From assembly GCA_964425695.1 (NCBI GenBank), contig CAYRNF010000009.1, forward strand, positions 62,001 to 126,000: a DNA stretch of 64,000 bases. The letters run 5' to 3'. Positions within the stretch are counted from its first letter, which is position 1. Every line of letters starts with the position of its first letter. The DNA is from JAKPBU01 sp964425695. Lineage in GTDB: Bacteria; Pseudomonadota; Gammaproteobacteria; Xanthomonadales; Xanthomonadaceae. Positions 32,443 through 42,391 of the stretch are shown here, piece after piece. The position numbers and the translations under genes are program-made. The notes under the pieces were generated by a model. The model saw only the letters and a program-made list of their open reading frames with translations, was not told the origin of the DNA and searched no databases.

Positions 32443-32450
32443 GTGCTGGA

Positions 32451-32819
32451 TCACGGCAGCACGATGTCCTGCTGCGTGCAGGTGGCCGTGGTGGAGGAAC
32501 TGCCGAGCGCGACGAAGTTGGCGTCGTACAGCGTCAGCGTGGCCGGGAACGTGCCGGGGTAGCGCGGGCAGTAGAACCGGCAGCTGGTCTGGTTGTGGCA
32601 GTTCTCGAAGATGGCGTCGGTGCCGTCGGACTGGAACGACCACACCAGCGTGAGCGGCGCCGCCGCGCCCGGGCTGTCGCCTTCGCCGAAGCACGCGTTG
32701 CTCTGCAGCGAGCAGTCCGCGTACACGTAGGTCTGCGCCAGCGCGGCGCCGGGCGCGGCGAGCGCCAGCAGCAGGGCCGAGAGCTTCACGGCGACGGCCG
32801 TGGACAGGATGCGTTTCAT
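32451..32819 (-). CDS. Small exported Cys-rich protein, unknown
   Basis: A 122-residue protein with a signal peptide (VKLSALLLALAAPGAALA, cleavage near residue 28). The mature 94 residues contain six Cys (CSLQSNAC, CHNQTSC, CPR, CTQQ), which suggests disulfide-bonded periplasmic or extracellular folding. Text such as LTLVWSFQSDGTDAIFENC and PATLTLYDANFVALGSSS reads as a small beta-sandwich. No family is recognised. The ribosome site AAGGAGGGAAG before the ATG is among the strongest in the window, so it may be well expressed. Confidence 0.82.
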   Translation of the reverse strand: MKRILSTAVAVKLSALLLALAAPGAALAQTYVYADCSLQSNACFGEGDSPGAAAPLTLVWSFQSDGTDAIFENCHNQTSCRFYCPRYPGTFPATLTLYDANFVALGSSSTTATCTQQDIVLP

Positions 32820-33042
32820 GACTTCCCTCCTTGAAATAAACCGGAATCCCGCCACCGGCCCCGGCCAGGCCGAACGCCGCGCGGGAGGGCGCCGCGTGCT
32901 TGCGGGCCCGGTTCGATCCTAGCCGCGGCACGCGCCGCGCGATGCGCCCGCCGTCGCAGTCCGGACCGCGGCCCGTCGCCGCGGCGCGCCGAAGGAAGTG
33001 CGCCGCACGGCTTCGCAGCGCCGCTGCCGGCGCCGTGCCGGG

Positions 33043-35256
33043 TCAGGCCGACAGGTGCTCGATCGCCGCCACGCTGCCCAACCGGTCGGACAGGCGCTTG
33101 AGCAGCGCCAGCCGGTTGCCGCGCACGGCCGGGTCGTCCACGTTGACCATGACCTGGTCGAAGAACGCATCCACCTGCGGCCGCAGGCGCGCCAGGTGGG
33201 CCAACGCATCCACGTAGTCGCCACGCGCCAGCGACTGCCCGGTTTCGGCGTACACCGCTTCCACCGCTTCGGCCAGCGCCAGCTCCGCAGGTTCGGCGAG
33301 CAGCGCGTGGTCGACGCTGTCGGCCACGGCCGCATCCGACTTCTTCAGGATGTTGCCGATGCGCTTGTTGGCGGCGGCCAGCGCCGCGGCCTCGGGCAGC
33401 TGCGCGAACGTGCCGATGGCGTCGATGCGGCGGTCGAAGTCGTAGAGAGACTTCGGCGACTTAGGCCTCAGTTCGGCCACCGCATTGAAGTGAGTGGCCG
33501 GCACACCCTTGTCCGCGTAGTAACCACGGAGGCGGTCGAGGATGAAGTCGTAGAGCTCGTCGATCTGCTCGATGCTGAGCGAGAACAATGCGCCCTGTCC
33601 TGCGACTGGAAGCGAAGCGCCTTTCGCCCTTGCTTCTTGAACCGCTGCTGTCTTCTTGCTGATCTCAGTCCGGGAAGCCGACGCAGTCGATTGAATCAGA
33701 GCGACCCGAAGGAGATCCCAGGCATCCAGATCGAACCCGCTCTCGATCACCGTCCGCGCCAAACCCAACGCATTGCGTCGCAGCGCGAACGGATCCTTGT
33801 TGCCGGTCGGCTTCAGTCCCGCCGCAAATCCGCCGGCCAGCGTATCCAGGCGTTCCGCAATCGCCAGCACCTTGCCCAGCGGCGACAGCGCGATGTCGTC
33901 GCCGGCGAAGCGCGGCTGGTAGGCCTCGTCGATGGCCAGCGCCACCGCCTTGCGGTCGTCTTCGGACAGGTCGGCCAGCGCGGCGTCGGCCAGCGCGTAG
34001 TGGCGCCCGGCGATGCCCTGCAGTTCGGGGAACTCGCCCACCATGCGGCTTTGCAGGTCGTTCTTGGCAAGCTCCGCCGCGCGCCGCGCAAGGCCGGCAT
34101 CCACGCCGATCTGCGGCGCGATGGCTTCCGCCAGTGCCGCCACCCGCGCCACCTTGTCGGCCACGGTGCCCAGCTTGGCCTGGTAGGTAACCGTCTTCAG
34201 ACCGTCGCCCATGGCCGACAGGCCCTGCTTCAGGTCCTCGTCGAAGAAGAACTTGGCATCGGCGAAGCGCGGGCGGATCACGCGCTCGTAGCCCTTGCGC
34301 ACCTCGGCCACGTCGGTGGATTCGATGTTGGCGATGCCGATGAAATGCTCGGTGAGCCTGCCGCCGGCATCGAGCACGGGGAAGAACTTCTGGTTCACCT
34401 CCATGGTCTCGACCAGCGCTTCCTGCGGCACCGCCAGGAAATCGCGCTCGAACGAGCACGCCACCGCGCTGGGCCACTCGACCAGGCAGTTGACCTGCGC
34501 CAGGTTGCCGGCATCGATGCGCGCGGTGCCGCCGGCGGCGCGCGCGGCGCCGTCCACTTCGGCCTCGATGCGTGCGCGGCGCTCGTCGGGATCCACCAGC
34601 ACGTGCGCGGCGCGCAGCGCCTCGACATAGCCGGCGGCCGACGCGATCGGCACCGCACCGCCGTGCATGAAGCGGTGGCCGCGGCTGTCGCGACCGGCGC
34701 GGATGCCCAGCGCCTCCACCGGCACCGCCTCATCGCCCAGCAGCGCGACCAGCCAGTGCGCGGGCCGCGCGAAGCCATAGGCGTGCGCGCCCCAGCGCAT
34801 CGGCTTGGGGATCGGCATGGCCGCCAGCGCCTCGTCCAGCACCGCCTGCAGCAGCGCGCGCGTCGGCGCGCCCGGCGTCACCGCGCGGTGCACGAACCGC
34901 TCGCCCTTGGCATCGGTGGTGCGCGCCAGCTGCGTCCATTCGATGCCGGCCTTGGCGGCGAAGCCTTCCAGCGCGCGCGTGGGATGGCCCTGCGCGTCCA
35001 GCGCGATGCTGACGTACGGACCCAGCACCTCGCTGCGCTGTTCGGGCTGCTCGCCGGCCACGCCCGGCAGCAGCACCGCGAGACGGCGCGGCGTGTACAG
35101 CGGCTTGGCGCCGCCGCGTTCCACCGCAACCCCGCGCCTGTCCAGCGCGGCGATCACGCCGTCGAAGAACGCCTGCGCCAGGCCGGGCAGGGCCTTGACC
35201 GGCAGTTCCTCGGTGCCCAGTTCGATCAGCAGCGGTTGCAGTGCAGGGGCGGTCAT
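33043..35256 (-). CDS. glyS: Glycyl-tRNA synthetase beta subunit
   Basis: A 737-residue subunit of the alpha2beta2 glycyl-tRNA synthetase; with GlyQ it charges tRNA-Gly. The N-terminus LLIELGTEELPVKAL is the family signature; EVNQKFFPV, FAFFFDEDLKQG-type text (DAKFFFDEDLKQG), GLKTVTYQAKLG, and the C-terminal anticodon-binding region (FFDQVMVNVDDPAVRGNRLALL) follow. The ATG at 35256 overlaps the stop of the GST gene (ATGA). It is the last gene of the glyQ-GST-glyS unit. Confidence 0.96.
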   Translation of the reverse strand: MTAPALQPLLIELGTEELPVKALPGLAQAFFDGVIAALDRRGVAVERGGAKPLYTPRRLAVLLPGVAGEQPEQRSEVLGPYVSIALDAQGHPTRALEGFAAKAGIEWTQLARTTDAKGERFVHRAVTPGAPTRALLQAVLDEALAAMPIPKPMRWGAHAYGFARPAHWLVALLGDEAVPVEALGIRAGRDSRGHRFMHGGAVPIASAAGYVEALRAAHVLVDPDERRARIEAEVDGAARAAGGTARIDAGNLAQVNCLVEWPSAVACSFERDFLAVPQEALVETMEVNQKFFPVLDAGGRLTEHFIGIANIESTDVAEVRKGYERVIRPRFADAKFFFDEDLKQGLSAMGDGLKTVTYQAKLGTVADKVARVAALAEAIAPQIGVDAGLARRAAELAKNDLQSRMVGEFPELQGIAGRHYALADAALADLSEDDRKAVALAIDEAYQPRFAGDDIALSPLGKVLAIAERLDTLAGGFAAGLKPTGNKDPFALRRNALGLARTVIESGFDLDAWDLLRVALIQSTASASRTEISKKTAAVQEARAKGASLPVAGQGALFSLSIEQIDELYDFILDRLRGYYADKGVPATHFNAVAELRPKSPKSLYDFDRRIDAIGTFAQLPEAAALAAANKRIGNILKKSDAAVADSVDHALLAEPAELALAEAVEAVYAETGQSLARGDYVDALAHLARLRPQVDAFFDQVMVNVDDPAVRGNRLALLKRLSDRLGSVAAIEHLSA

Positions 35257-35911
35257 GCGGATCCGGGGGTGGTGGCCGCCGGCGCCGGTACGGGCGCGGC
35301 GAACGGGATGTAGTGCGCGCCGAACACGTCGAGCGCCTCGCAGCGGTCCACGTGCGCACGCAGCGCGGGATAAGCGGCCAGGTCGAGCGGGATCGACTCG
35401 CGCACGTGGGTCATGAAGCAGGTCACGGCGATGTCCGCATGGGTCATCGTCTCGCCCACCAGCCAGTCGTGGCCGGCGCGGGCCGCGCACGCGGATTCCA
35501 GCTGCGCCAGCGCGCCGTGCACCTGGGTCGTGCAGCGCGACAACCAGGCCTCGCTATGCATCTCCACGGGCCGGAACACGCGCTCCAGCACGATCAGCAC
35601 CGCCTTGTCCACGGCGCCGGTGGCCAGCGCGATCAGCCGCTGCGCATCGCGCCGCGGCTTGCCGTGCGCCGGCAGCAGCGCGCGACCGGGGCCGACGCGG
35701 TCGTCCAGGTAGTCCAGCATCATCGCCGACTCGGTGAGCACCTCGCCGTCATCCAACACCAGCGTGGGCGCGCGCCCCAGCGGGTTGAACTGGCGGATGC
35801 GGTCGAAGTCGCGGCCCACCGACCAGGCGCGGTGTTCGAAGTCGATGCCGTACAGCGCCATCGCGATCGCGACGCGGCGCGTGTACGAGGAGTCGTACAT
35901 GCCGATCAGGA

Positions 35912-35915
<4 letters not shown>
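35253..35915 (-). CDS. Glutathione S-transferase family protein inside the glyQ-glyS operon
   Basis: A 220-residue GST. The N-terminal thioredoxin-like domain reads MYDSSYTRRVAIAMALYGIDFEHR, RQFNPLGRAPTLVLDDGEVLTESAMMLDYLDD (the cis-Pro and the ESA glutathione-binding motif), and the C-terminal helical domain carries LVGETMTHADIAVTCFM. A Ser in SSY may be the activating residue. Its ATG overlaps the glyQ stop and its stop overlaps the glyS ATG, so it is translated in step with both synthetase subunits. The Ala/Pro-rich C-terminus (AAPVPAPAATTPG) is disordered. Substrate unknown. Confidence 0.9.
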
Positions 35916-36826
<911 letters not shown>

Positions 36827-36856
36827 GCGGATGCGGCGGTTGCGCGAAGGGCGGCT

Positions 36857-36862
36857 AGTATA
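36857..36862 (-). promoter_or_regulatory. -10 box (TATACT) of the glyQ-GST-glyS operon
   Basis: TATACT on the minus strand lies 30 bases before the glyQ ATG. Confidence 0.5.
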
Positions 36863-36907
36863 CGGACGCGGCCGGTTTTGGCTGGCTTTTCATGGGGTTG
36901 CGCGCGC

Positions 36908-37630
36908 GTGCAGGGCCGTTTCCTGATCGTTGAAACCGGGCAGCCGGTGGCGTCGATGCGCCGCCACGGCGGCTTTCCGCACTGGATCCGCGTGGCGGCC
37001 GGCCTTGCGCGCGATGGCGCGGCGGTGGCGAACGTGGAAGCCGGCGATGCGCTGCCCGATCCGGCCCGGTTCGCCGGGGTGATCGTGACCGGCTCCGGCG
37101 CGATGGTGACCGACCGCCACCCCTGGAGCGAACGCAGCGCGGCGTGGCTGCGCGATGCGGTGCACGCAGGCGCGCCGGTGTTCGGCATCTGCTACGGCCA
37201 CCAGCTGCTGGCGCATGCGCTGGGCGGCGAGGTGGGCGACAACCCGGCCGGACGCGAGATGGGCACGGTGCAGGTGCAGCTGGAAGACGCGGCCTGCGCC
37301 GATCCGCTGTTCGGCGGCCTGCCGCAGCGCTTCGCCGCGCAGGCGACCCACCTGCAGACCGTGCTGCGCGCCCCGGAGGGCGCGGTGAAGCTGGCGTCCT
37401 CCGCGCTCGACGACTGCCATGCGTTCCGCTGGGGACGGCGCGCCTGGGGCGTGCAGTTCCACCCGGAGTTCAGCGGCACGCACATGCGCGGCTACGTGCA
37501 CGCACGGCGCGAGGCGCTGCGCGCCGAGGGCCATTGCCCGGCCACCCTATCGCGTAAGATCGCGCCCACGCCGCACGCACGCCGCGTGCTGCGCCGTTTC
37601 GTGCGCCATGCGCGCGCCGGCGCCCACTGA
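36908..37630 (+). CDS. Class I glutamine amidotransferase
   Basis: A 240-residue stand-alone class I glutamine amidotransferase starting at GTG 36908 (the ATG at 36892 is out of frame). The catalytic Cys is in FGICYGHQLLAHALGG and the His/Glu pair in GVQFHPEF; the oxyanion segment is VTGSGAMVTD. It resembles the GMP synthase-like/gamma-glutamyl hydrolase PuuD-like group rather than a biosynthetic subunit, as no synthetase partner is adjacent. The amide acceptor or substrate is unknown. It is divergent from glyQ. Confidence 0.87.
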   Translation: MQGRFLIVETGQPVASMRRHGGFPHWIRVAAGLARDGAAVANVEAGDALPDPARFAGVIVTGSGAMVTDRHPWSERSAAWLRDAVHAGAPVFGICYGHQLLAHALGGEVGDNPAGREMGTVQVQLEDAACADPLFGGLPQRFAAQATHLQTVLRAPEGAVKLASSALDDCHAFRWGRRAWGVQFHPEFSGTHMRGYVHARREALRAEGHCPATLSRKIAPTPHARRVLRRFVRHARAGAH

Positions 37631-37649
37631 AGACCACGGGGACACTGAC

Positions 37650-38519
37650 ATGACCGATGTGCGCAAGGTGCGGCCCTCGGCCGGCGCGGAATGGCTGCTC
37701 GGCGGTTTCGGGCTGCTGCGCAGGTCGCCGCTGGGGCTGGGCCTGCTGGGTGCGCTGTTCGGGCTGCTGGCGGTGGTGCTGGCCATGATCACCATGAGCA
37801 GCCCGGGCCTGATGCTGTTGCAGCAGCTGGTGATGATGCTGTTGGGGCCGCTGCTGGTGGCCGGCATGGTGTGGGCCGCGCGCGAGGTGGACCAGGGCCG
37901 CAGCGCCAATCCGGGCCACCTGCTGCGCGGCATCCGCGATGGCAAGACCACGCGCCTGTGGGCCACGCTGCTGCCGCAGATCGCCGCGGGCCTGATCGCG
38001 GTGCTGCTGCTGTTCGTGCTGGTGGGTCCGGCCGACCTGCAGAAGCTGGTGATGGCCGTGGAACAGAGCCAGGGCCAGGCCAACCCGGATCCGACCCTGT
38101 TCGGCGACCTGCCGGTAGGCAAGCTCCTGCTGTGGCTGGTGGCGGCGGTGCTGGTGGGCATCCTGGCCGGCTTTTTCACGTTCACCGCGATCCCGGACAT
38201 GATGTTCCGCGACGCGCGTGCGTTCGATGCCATGAAGCGCAGCTTCCGCGCGTGCCTGGCCAACCTGCCGGCGCTGATCGTGTTCTTCGTACTGCTGCTG
38301 ATCGCCGCCATCGCGATCACCCTGGTGGTGCAACTGGTGGGTTTCGTGGTGCGCTTGGTCGCGGGCGACAACGCAATGCTGTTCGTCAGCCAGGTGCTGA
38401 TGATGGCGGTGCTGATGCCGGTGGTGACCGGCGCCATGTACCACGCGTGGAAGCAGATGGTGGCCGGCGAAGGCGCGCTGCCCGGCGCGCCGCGCGCGGA
38501 CGCCGTGGTCGAGGTCTGA
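37650..38519 (+). CDS. BPSS1780-like integral membrane protein
   Basis: A 289-residue membrane protein with about six TM segments (LGLGLLGALFGLLAVVLAMI, LVMMLLGPLLVAGMVW, LLPQIAAGLIAVLLLFVLVG, LLLWLVAAVLVGILAGFF, LIVFFVLLLIAAIAITLVV, VLMMAVLMPVVTGAMYHAW). The N-terminal RKVRPSAGAEWLLGGFGLLRRSP matches the BPSS1780-family signature, and VGxxxxF-type text recurs in the two halves, suggesting an internal duplication. Function unknown. It follows the amidotransferase gene by 19 bases, so the two are likely one unit. Confidence 0.83.
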   Translation: MTDVRKVRPSAGAEWLLGGFGLLRRSPLGLGLLGALFGLLAVVLAMITMSSPGLMLLQQLVMMLLGPLLVAGMVWAAREVDQGRSANPGHLLRGIRDGKTTRLWATLLPQIAAGLIAVLLLFVLVGPADLQKLVMAVEQSQGQANPDPTLFGDLPVGKLLLWLVAAVLVGILAGFFTFTAIPDMMFRDARAFDAMKRSFRACLANLPALIVFFVLLLIAAIAITLVVQLVGFVVRLVAGDNAMLFVSQVLMMAVLMPVVTGAMYHAWKQMVAGEGALPGAPRADAVVEV

Positions 38520-38529
38520 CCCAGGGCTT

Positions 38530-38549
38530 GCACCCGCGGCCGCGGGTGC
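38530..38549. terminator. 20-base perfect palindrome after the BPSS1780-like gene
   Basis: gcacccgcgg-ccgcgggtgc, 10 bases past the stop, without a U-tract. The 38520-38736 gap between converging genes holds nothing else recognisable. Confidence 0.4.
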
Positions 38550-38736
38550 GCGGCGCCCAGTTGGGCCAACGCAGCTGACAACCGGGCCTTGGTCGCCACT
38601 CGCATGGCTTCGCCGGACCTGCACCGGCTCTAGACCGGCCGCCAGCGCACTGAGGCGCTAGGCATCGCAGTGACGCACGCGCGTCGCTCCGGCATTCGTC
38701 CCCAGGCGAGCGCGCCGCCAGGGACCCGCCGCGCGC

Positions 38737-39501
38737 TCAGTCCGCGGCGGGTCGCGGCTTCAGCAGTCGCGCCGCCAGGATCCCGGCTTCGTAGAGCAGG
38801 CACATGGGGATCGCCAGCAGCAGCATGCTGATCGCGTCCGGCGGGGTGATCAGCGCGGCGATCACGAAGATCCCCACGATCGCGTACCCGCGCCACTCGC
38901 TCAGCTGCGCCGGGGTGACCCAGCCCATCAGCACCAGGATCACCAGCGCCACCGGCAGCTCGAAGCACAGGCCGAAGGCCAGGAACAGCACCAGCACGAA
39001 GTCCAGGTACTTGCCCGGGTCCGGCGCCAGCGTGACCACTTCCGGCGTGAACATCGCCAGCGCGTGGAACACCGACGGCAGCACCACGAAGTACGCGAAC
39101 AGGCAGCCGGCATAGAACAGCAGCACCGACGAGGCCAGCAGCGGCACGGCCAACCGCTTCTCGCGCCGGTACAGGCCCGGCGCCACGAACGCCCACGCCT
39201 GGTACAGCAGCCATGGCGCAGTCAGGAACACCGCCGCGCAGAAGGCGAGCTTGATCGGCGCGAAGAAGCCGGACGTGGGTTCGCTGGCGATCATCTTGGC
39301 CGCCTGCGCGGCCGGCAGGTTGCTGATCAGCGGCGCCGCGACGTAGTCGTACAGGACCCGCGCGAACGGCAGCAGCGCCACCAGCACGATCACGATCGCC
39401 ACCACCGCGCGCAGCAGCCGCGCACGCAGCTCGATCAGGTGTTCCAGCAGGCTGCTCTCGGCCAGGTCGTCGGCGGCGCGGGGGCCGTCAGCGGGAGACA
39501 T
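38737..39501 (-). CDS. tatC: Sec-independent protein translocase TatC
   Basis: A 254-residue six-TM core of the twin-arginine translocase. Marks: the N-terminal SSLLEHLIELRARLLR, FFAPIKLAFCAAVFLTAPWLLYQAWAFVAPGLY with the conserved Pro and FxxPGL context, and FGLCFELPVALVILV with the conserved Glu. I choose the ATG at 39501 inside the tatB 3' end (14-base overlap). A Pro/Thr-rich upstream reading has no plausible start. Together with tatA and tatB it exports folded proteins. Confidence 0.95.
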   Translation of the reverse strand: MSPADGPRAADDLAESSLLEHLIELRARLLRAVVAIVIVLVALLPFARVLYDYVAAPLISNLPAAQAAKMIASEPTSGFFAPIKLAFCAAVFLTAPWLLYQAWAFVAPGLYRREKRLAVPLLASSVLLFYAGCLFAYFVVLPSVFHALAMFTPEVVTLAPDPGKYLDFVLVLFLAFGLCFELPVALVILVLMGWVTPAQLSEWRGYAIVGIFVIAALITPPDAISMLLLAIPMCLLYEAGILAARLLKPRPAAD

Positions 39502-39988
39502 CGCCTGCTCCGCGGTCCGTGGCGCCTGGGTCGTCCGCAGCGGCGGGGCCGTCGGCATCGTCGGTTTCGTAGGCATCGAGCGCGTCGTGCCTGCGCCGGG
39601 CCGGGCCGGTCATCGGCGGACCCAGTGCGGAGCCGTCGTGGGCGGGGTCTCCGGCGGCCGCGGAGGACGCCGCTGCCTGCGAGCCCGTGGCGGCGGCCCC
39701 GCGCACCGCATTGCGCATGCCTTCGAACCCGCGCTCCACGTCGCTGCCGGTCTTGCGCACCGAGTCCTCGAAGCCGCGCATCGCCTGCTGCGTATCGTGC
39801 AGGCTCTTGCGCAGCTCTTCCGCGGCCAGGTCGCGCTCCAGTTCCGCCTTCACCGAATACCACTGCGCGCGCGCGCGGCGCACCCACAGGCCGGCGAAAC
39901 GCGCCGCCTTGGGCAGGCGCTCGGGGCCGAGCACCACCAGGGCGACCACCGCCACGATCAGCAGTTCGCTGAAACCGATATCGAACAT
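39488..39988 (-). CDS. tatB: Sec-independent protein translocase TatB
   Basis: A 166-residue receptor subunit. The N-terminus MFDIGFSELLIVAVVALVVLGPERLPKAAR holds the single TM helix and the conserved Glu8 and Gly-Pro hinge of TatB. An amphipathic helix and a charged coiled stretch (VKAELERDLAAEELRKSL) follow, then a low-complexity acidic tail. It lies 31 bases downstream of tatA and overlaps tatC. Confidence 0.94.
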   Translation of the reverse strand: MFDIGFSELLIVAVVALVVLGPERLPKAARFAGLWVRRARAQWYSVKAELERDLAAEELRKSLHDTQQAMRGFEDSVRKTGSDVERGFEGMRNAVRGAAATGSQAAASSAAAGDPAHDGSALGPPMTGPARRRHDALDAYETDDADGPAAADDPGATDRGAGDVSR

Positions 39989-40019
39989 GGCAAAGCCGGA
40001 ACGCCGCGCTACCGCGGCG

Positions 40020-40247
40020 TCAGCGGGAAATGGTGTCGTCCTGGCGCGGCTTGCCGGACACGGTGTCCTCGCGCTGCGAGGCGTCGGGCAGCTGGCCGGC
40101 GGGCTTGTCGTCGTCGCCCATGCCCTGCTTGAAGCCCTTCACCGCCTCGCCCACGTCCTTGCCGACGTTCTTCAGGCGCTTGGTGCCGAACACCAGCACC
40201 ACGATCACCAGCACGATCAGCCAGTGCCAGATGCTGAAACCGCCCAT
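40020..40247 (-). CDS. tatA: Sec-independent protein translocase TatA
   Basis: A 75-residue pore subunit. MGGFSIWHWLIVLVIVVLVFGTKRLKNVGKDVGEAVKGFKQG is the standard TatA N-terminus: TM helix, FGTKRL hinge and amphipathic helix. The tail is polar. First gene of tatABC; a TATCCT box lies 30 bases upstream. Confidence 0.96.
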   Translation of the reverse strand: MGGFSIWHWLIVLVIVVLVFGTKRLKNVGKDVGEAVKGFKQGMGDDDKPAGQLPDASQREDTVSGKPRQDDTISR

Positions 40248-40277
40248 GCGGGTCTACCTGAAAGGGAAAGGAACCAC

Positions 40278-40283
40278 AGGATA
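40278..40283 (-). promoter_or_regulatory. -10 box (TATCCT) of tatABC
   Basis: TATCCT on the minus strand, 30 bases before the tatA ATG, in the 68-base gap after the SYLF gene. Confidence 0.45.
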
Positions 40284-40315
40284 GCGCAGCGTCCGCGCCA
40301 TTCCCGTGACATTGG

Positions 40316-41227
40316 TCAGGGCGTCGGCGGCAGCGCCTCGACCTGGGCCGGCGTCTCGACCGGCTCGAAGGTGGACGGCTGCGGCGCATCGCCCGGCTGC
40401 CCGTCCACCGGCACGGTCACCGCGCCTTCGGCCTGGATCGCGCCGGACGCGACCGGCGTGGACGCGCCGGCCGCCGTGGCGGCGCGCGCGGTGGTGCCCT
40501 CGGTGCCGCGACGCGCCCGCGCGGTGGCGGTGGCTTCCTCGAGCAGGTCGCGGAAATCGACCACGGCCGCCGAGGGCTGCGCCTGCACGCGGCCTTCGAA
40601 GACCATGCGCGGTGTGGTGTCGCGGCCGTAGACGGCTTCGTTGGCGGCATCGTCGATGCTCAGCACCGCGCCATCCAGCGCCACGCCCGCGAACAGGCCG
40701 CGCGCGCGCGACCACGACCAGATCTCGGCCTTGAGCTGGCCATCGGTGGCGGTGGCGGCATTGCGGCCCATGGGGCCTGCAGCCACGCCGGCGTCGGCGC
40801 CCAGGGTGAACTTGCCGTTGACGATGGAGTCCAGCCCGCGCTCGCTGCGGAACACCAGCACCACGTCGGACGACTGCACGCCGGCCTGCAGTCCGATGCT
40901 GCCGCCGGTGAGCTTGACGAACACCGGGTTGGACCAGGTGCCGTCGGGGGCCTTCACCGACATCACGCCGCGCCCGTGGCGGCCGCCGAGCACCAGGCCG
41001 GCCTTGATCGTGTCGGGCACCACGACCACGGCCCGTGCTTCGTCCAGCAGCTTGTCGGGGATGGCCGATTCCGGGATCGCCTGGATGTCGGTCATCACCC
41101 GCGTGGCGTTCTGCGCGCGGGCGTCCTCCTCACGTCCCGCCCAGGCCAGCGCAGTGGTGCCCAGCAGCAGGCCGCACAGCAGTGCGCGGGTCAGGGGGCG
41201 ACGGACGAACTGCAGCGGGCCGGCCAT
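40316..41227 (-). CDS. SYLF-domain (Ysc84-like) exported lipid-binding protein
   Basis: A 303-residue protein with a signal peptide (ALLCGLLLGTTALAWA, near residue 30). Residues about 40-220 match the SYLF/DUF500 domain: IPDKLLDEARAVVVVPDTIKAGLVLGGRHGRGVMSV, FVKLTGGSIGLQAGVQSSDVVLVF, and SWSRARGLFAGVALDGAVLSID. SYLF proteins bind phosphoinositides or other lipids. The C-terminal 80 residues are Ala/Thr/Pro-rich and probably disordered, longer than in most relatives. It ends 68 bases before tatA on the same strand and is divergent from hemH. Confidence 0.9.
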   Translation of the reverse strand: MAGPLQFVRRPLTRALLCGLLLGTTALAWAGREEDARAQNATRVMTDIQAIPESAIPDKLLDEARAVVVVPDTIKAGLVLGGRHGRGVMSVKAPDGTWSNPVFVKLTGGSIGLQAGVQSSDVVLVFRSERGLDSIVNGKFTLGADAGVAAGPMGRNAATATDGQLKAEIWSWSRARGLFAGVALDGAVLSIDDAANEAVYGRDTTPRMVFEGRVQAQPSAAVVDFRDLLEEATATARARRGTEGTTARAATAAGASTPVASGAIQAEGAVTVPVDGQPGDAPQPSTFEPVETPAQVEALPPTP

Positions 41228-41416
41228 GGGGGCACTCCGGTGTTCAATGGGTTACGGGGGAAAGTTCACCTGCAATCTATGCTTGCATGAATGAATCGGC
41301 AATGAGCCGGCGCGGTGCAGCTCGTGTCACCGCGTCGCGCCAGGCGTGGGCGCCGCTGCAGCGCCGGCGACGCGCAGGGCGGGTGCGCGCGGCCGGCTGC
41401 GCGACCCTGCCAGACT

Positions 41417-42391
41417 ATGCCGATGCCAGCCCAACCTGCCCGCGCCCTCGTCCTCGCCAACCTCGGCACGCCCGACGCACCCACGCCCGAGGCCGTCCGC
41501 CGTTACCTGCTGGAATTCCTGTCGGACAGGCGCGTGGTGCAGATCCCCGCGCTGGTGTGGCAGCCGCTGCTGCGCTGGGTGATCCTGCCGCGCCGCTGCG
41601 CGCCGGTGGCGCACAAGTACGCGGAGATCTGGATGGAAGGCGGCTCGCCGCTGGCCGTGTACACCCGGCGCCTGGCCGAGGCGGTGCAGGCGCGGGTGCC
41701 GGACGTGCGGGTCGTGCACGCGATGCGCTACGGCACGCCCGCGCTGCGCGGGGCGATCGACGCGCTGCGCGCGGACGGAGCGCAGCGCATCGTGGTGCTG
41801 CCGCTGTATCCGCAGTACTCCACGACCACCACCGCGTCGGTGGGCGACGTGGTGGCGGCGGCAGGCGCGCACGACCTGCGCATGGTCAACGACTACCACC
41901 TCGATCCGGGCTGGGTGCAGGCCGTGGCGGAGTCGATCCGCGCGCACTGGGCGGCGCACGGCCGCGGCGAGCGCCTGGTGTTCTCGTTCCACGGCATTCC
42001 GCAGCGTCTGGTCAACGGCGGCGATCCGTACGCCGCGCAGTGCGAAGCCGGCACCGCGGCGATCGCGCAGGCGCTGGGGCTGGCGCGCGAGGACGTGCTG
42101 CTGACCTACCAGTCGCGCTTCGGCGCCGAACGCTGGCTGCAGCCCTACACGCAGCCGACGCTGGAAGCGCTGGCGCGCGAGGGCGTGCGCCGCGTGGACG
42201 TCGCCTGCCCGGCGTTCGCGGTGGACTGCCTGGAAACGCTGGAAGAAATCGCGATGCAGGTGGCCGAGGCGTTCGTCGAGGCCGGCGGCGAGCAGCTGCG
42301 CTACATCCCCTGCCTCAACGACGCGCCCGCGCATGCCGACGCGCTGGCTGCGCTGGCGCAGCGGCAGTTCGCGGCGTGGGACGCGCCATGA
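41417..42391 (+). CDS. hemH: Ferrochelatase
   Basis: A 324-residue enzyme inserting Fe2+ into protoporphyrin IX, the last step of heme synthesis. Marks: LVLANLGTPDAPTPEAVRRYL, the porphyrin-contacting YAEIWMEGGSPL, VLPLYPQYSTTTTAS, VFSFHGIPQRLVNGGDPY with the metal-binding His, LTYQSRFGAERWLQP, and VACPAFAVDCLETLEEI with the acidic cluster. Either ATG 41417 or ATG 41423 may be the start; the text between is MPMPAQ. Its stop overlaps the ATG of the next hydrolase gene. Confidence 0.95.
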   Translation: MPMPAQPARALVLANLGTPDAPTPEAVRRYLLEFLSDRRVVQIPALVWQPLLRWVILPRRCAPVAHKYAEIWMEGGSPLAVYTRRLAEAVQARVPDVRVVHAMRYGTPALRGAIDALRADGAQRIVVLPLYPQYSTTTTASVGDVVAAAGAHDLRMVNDYHLDPGWVQAVAESIRAHWAAHGRGERLVFSFHGIPQRLVNGGDPYAAQCEAGTAAIAQALGLAREDVLLTYQSRFGAERWLQPYTQPTLEALAREGVRRVDVACPAFAVDCLETLEEIAMQVAEAFVEAGGEQLRYIPCLNDAPAHADALAALAQRQFAAWDAP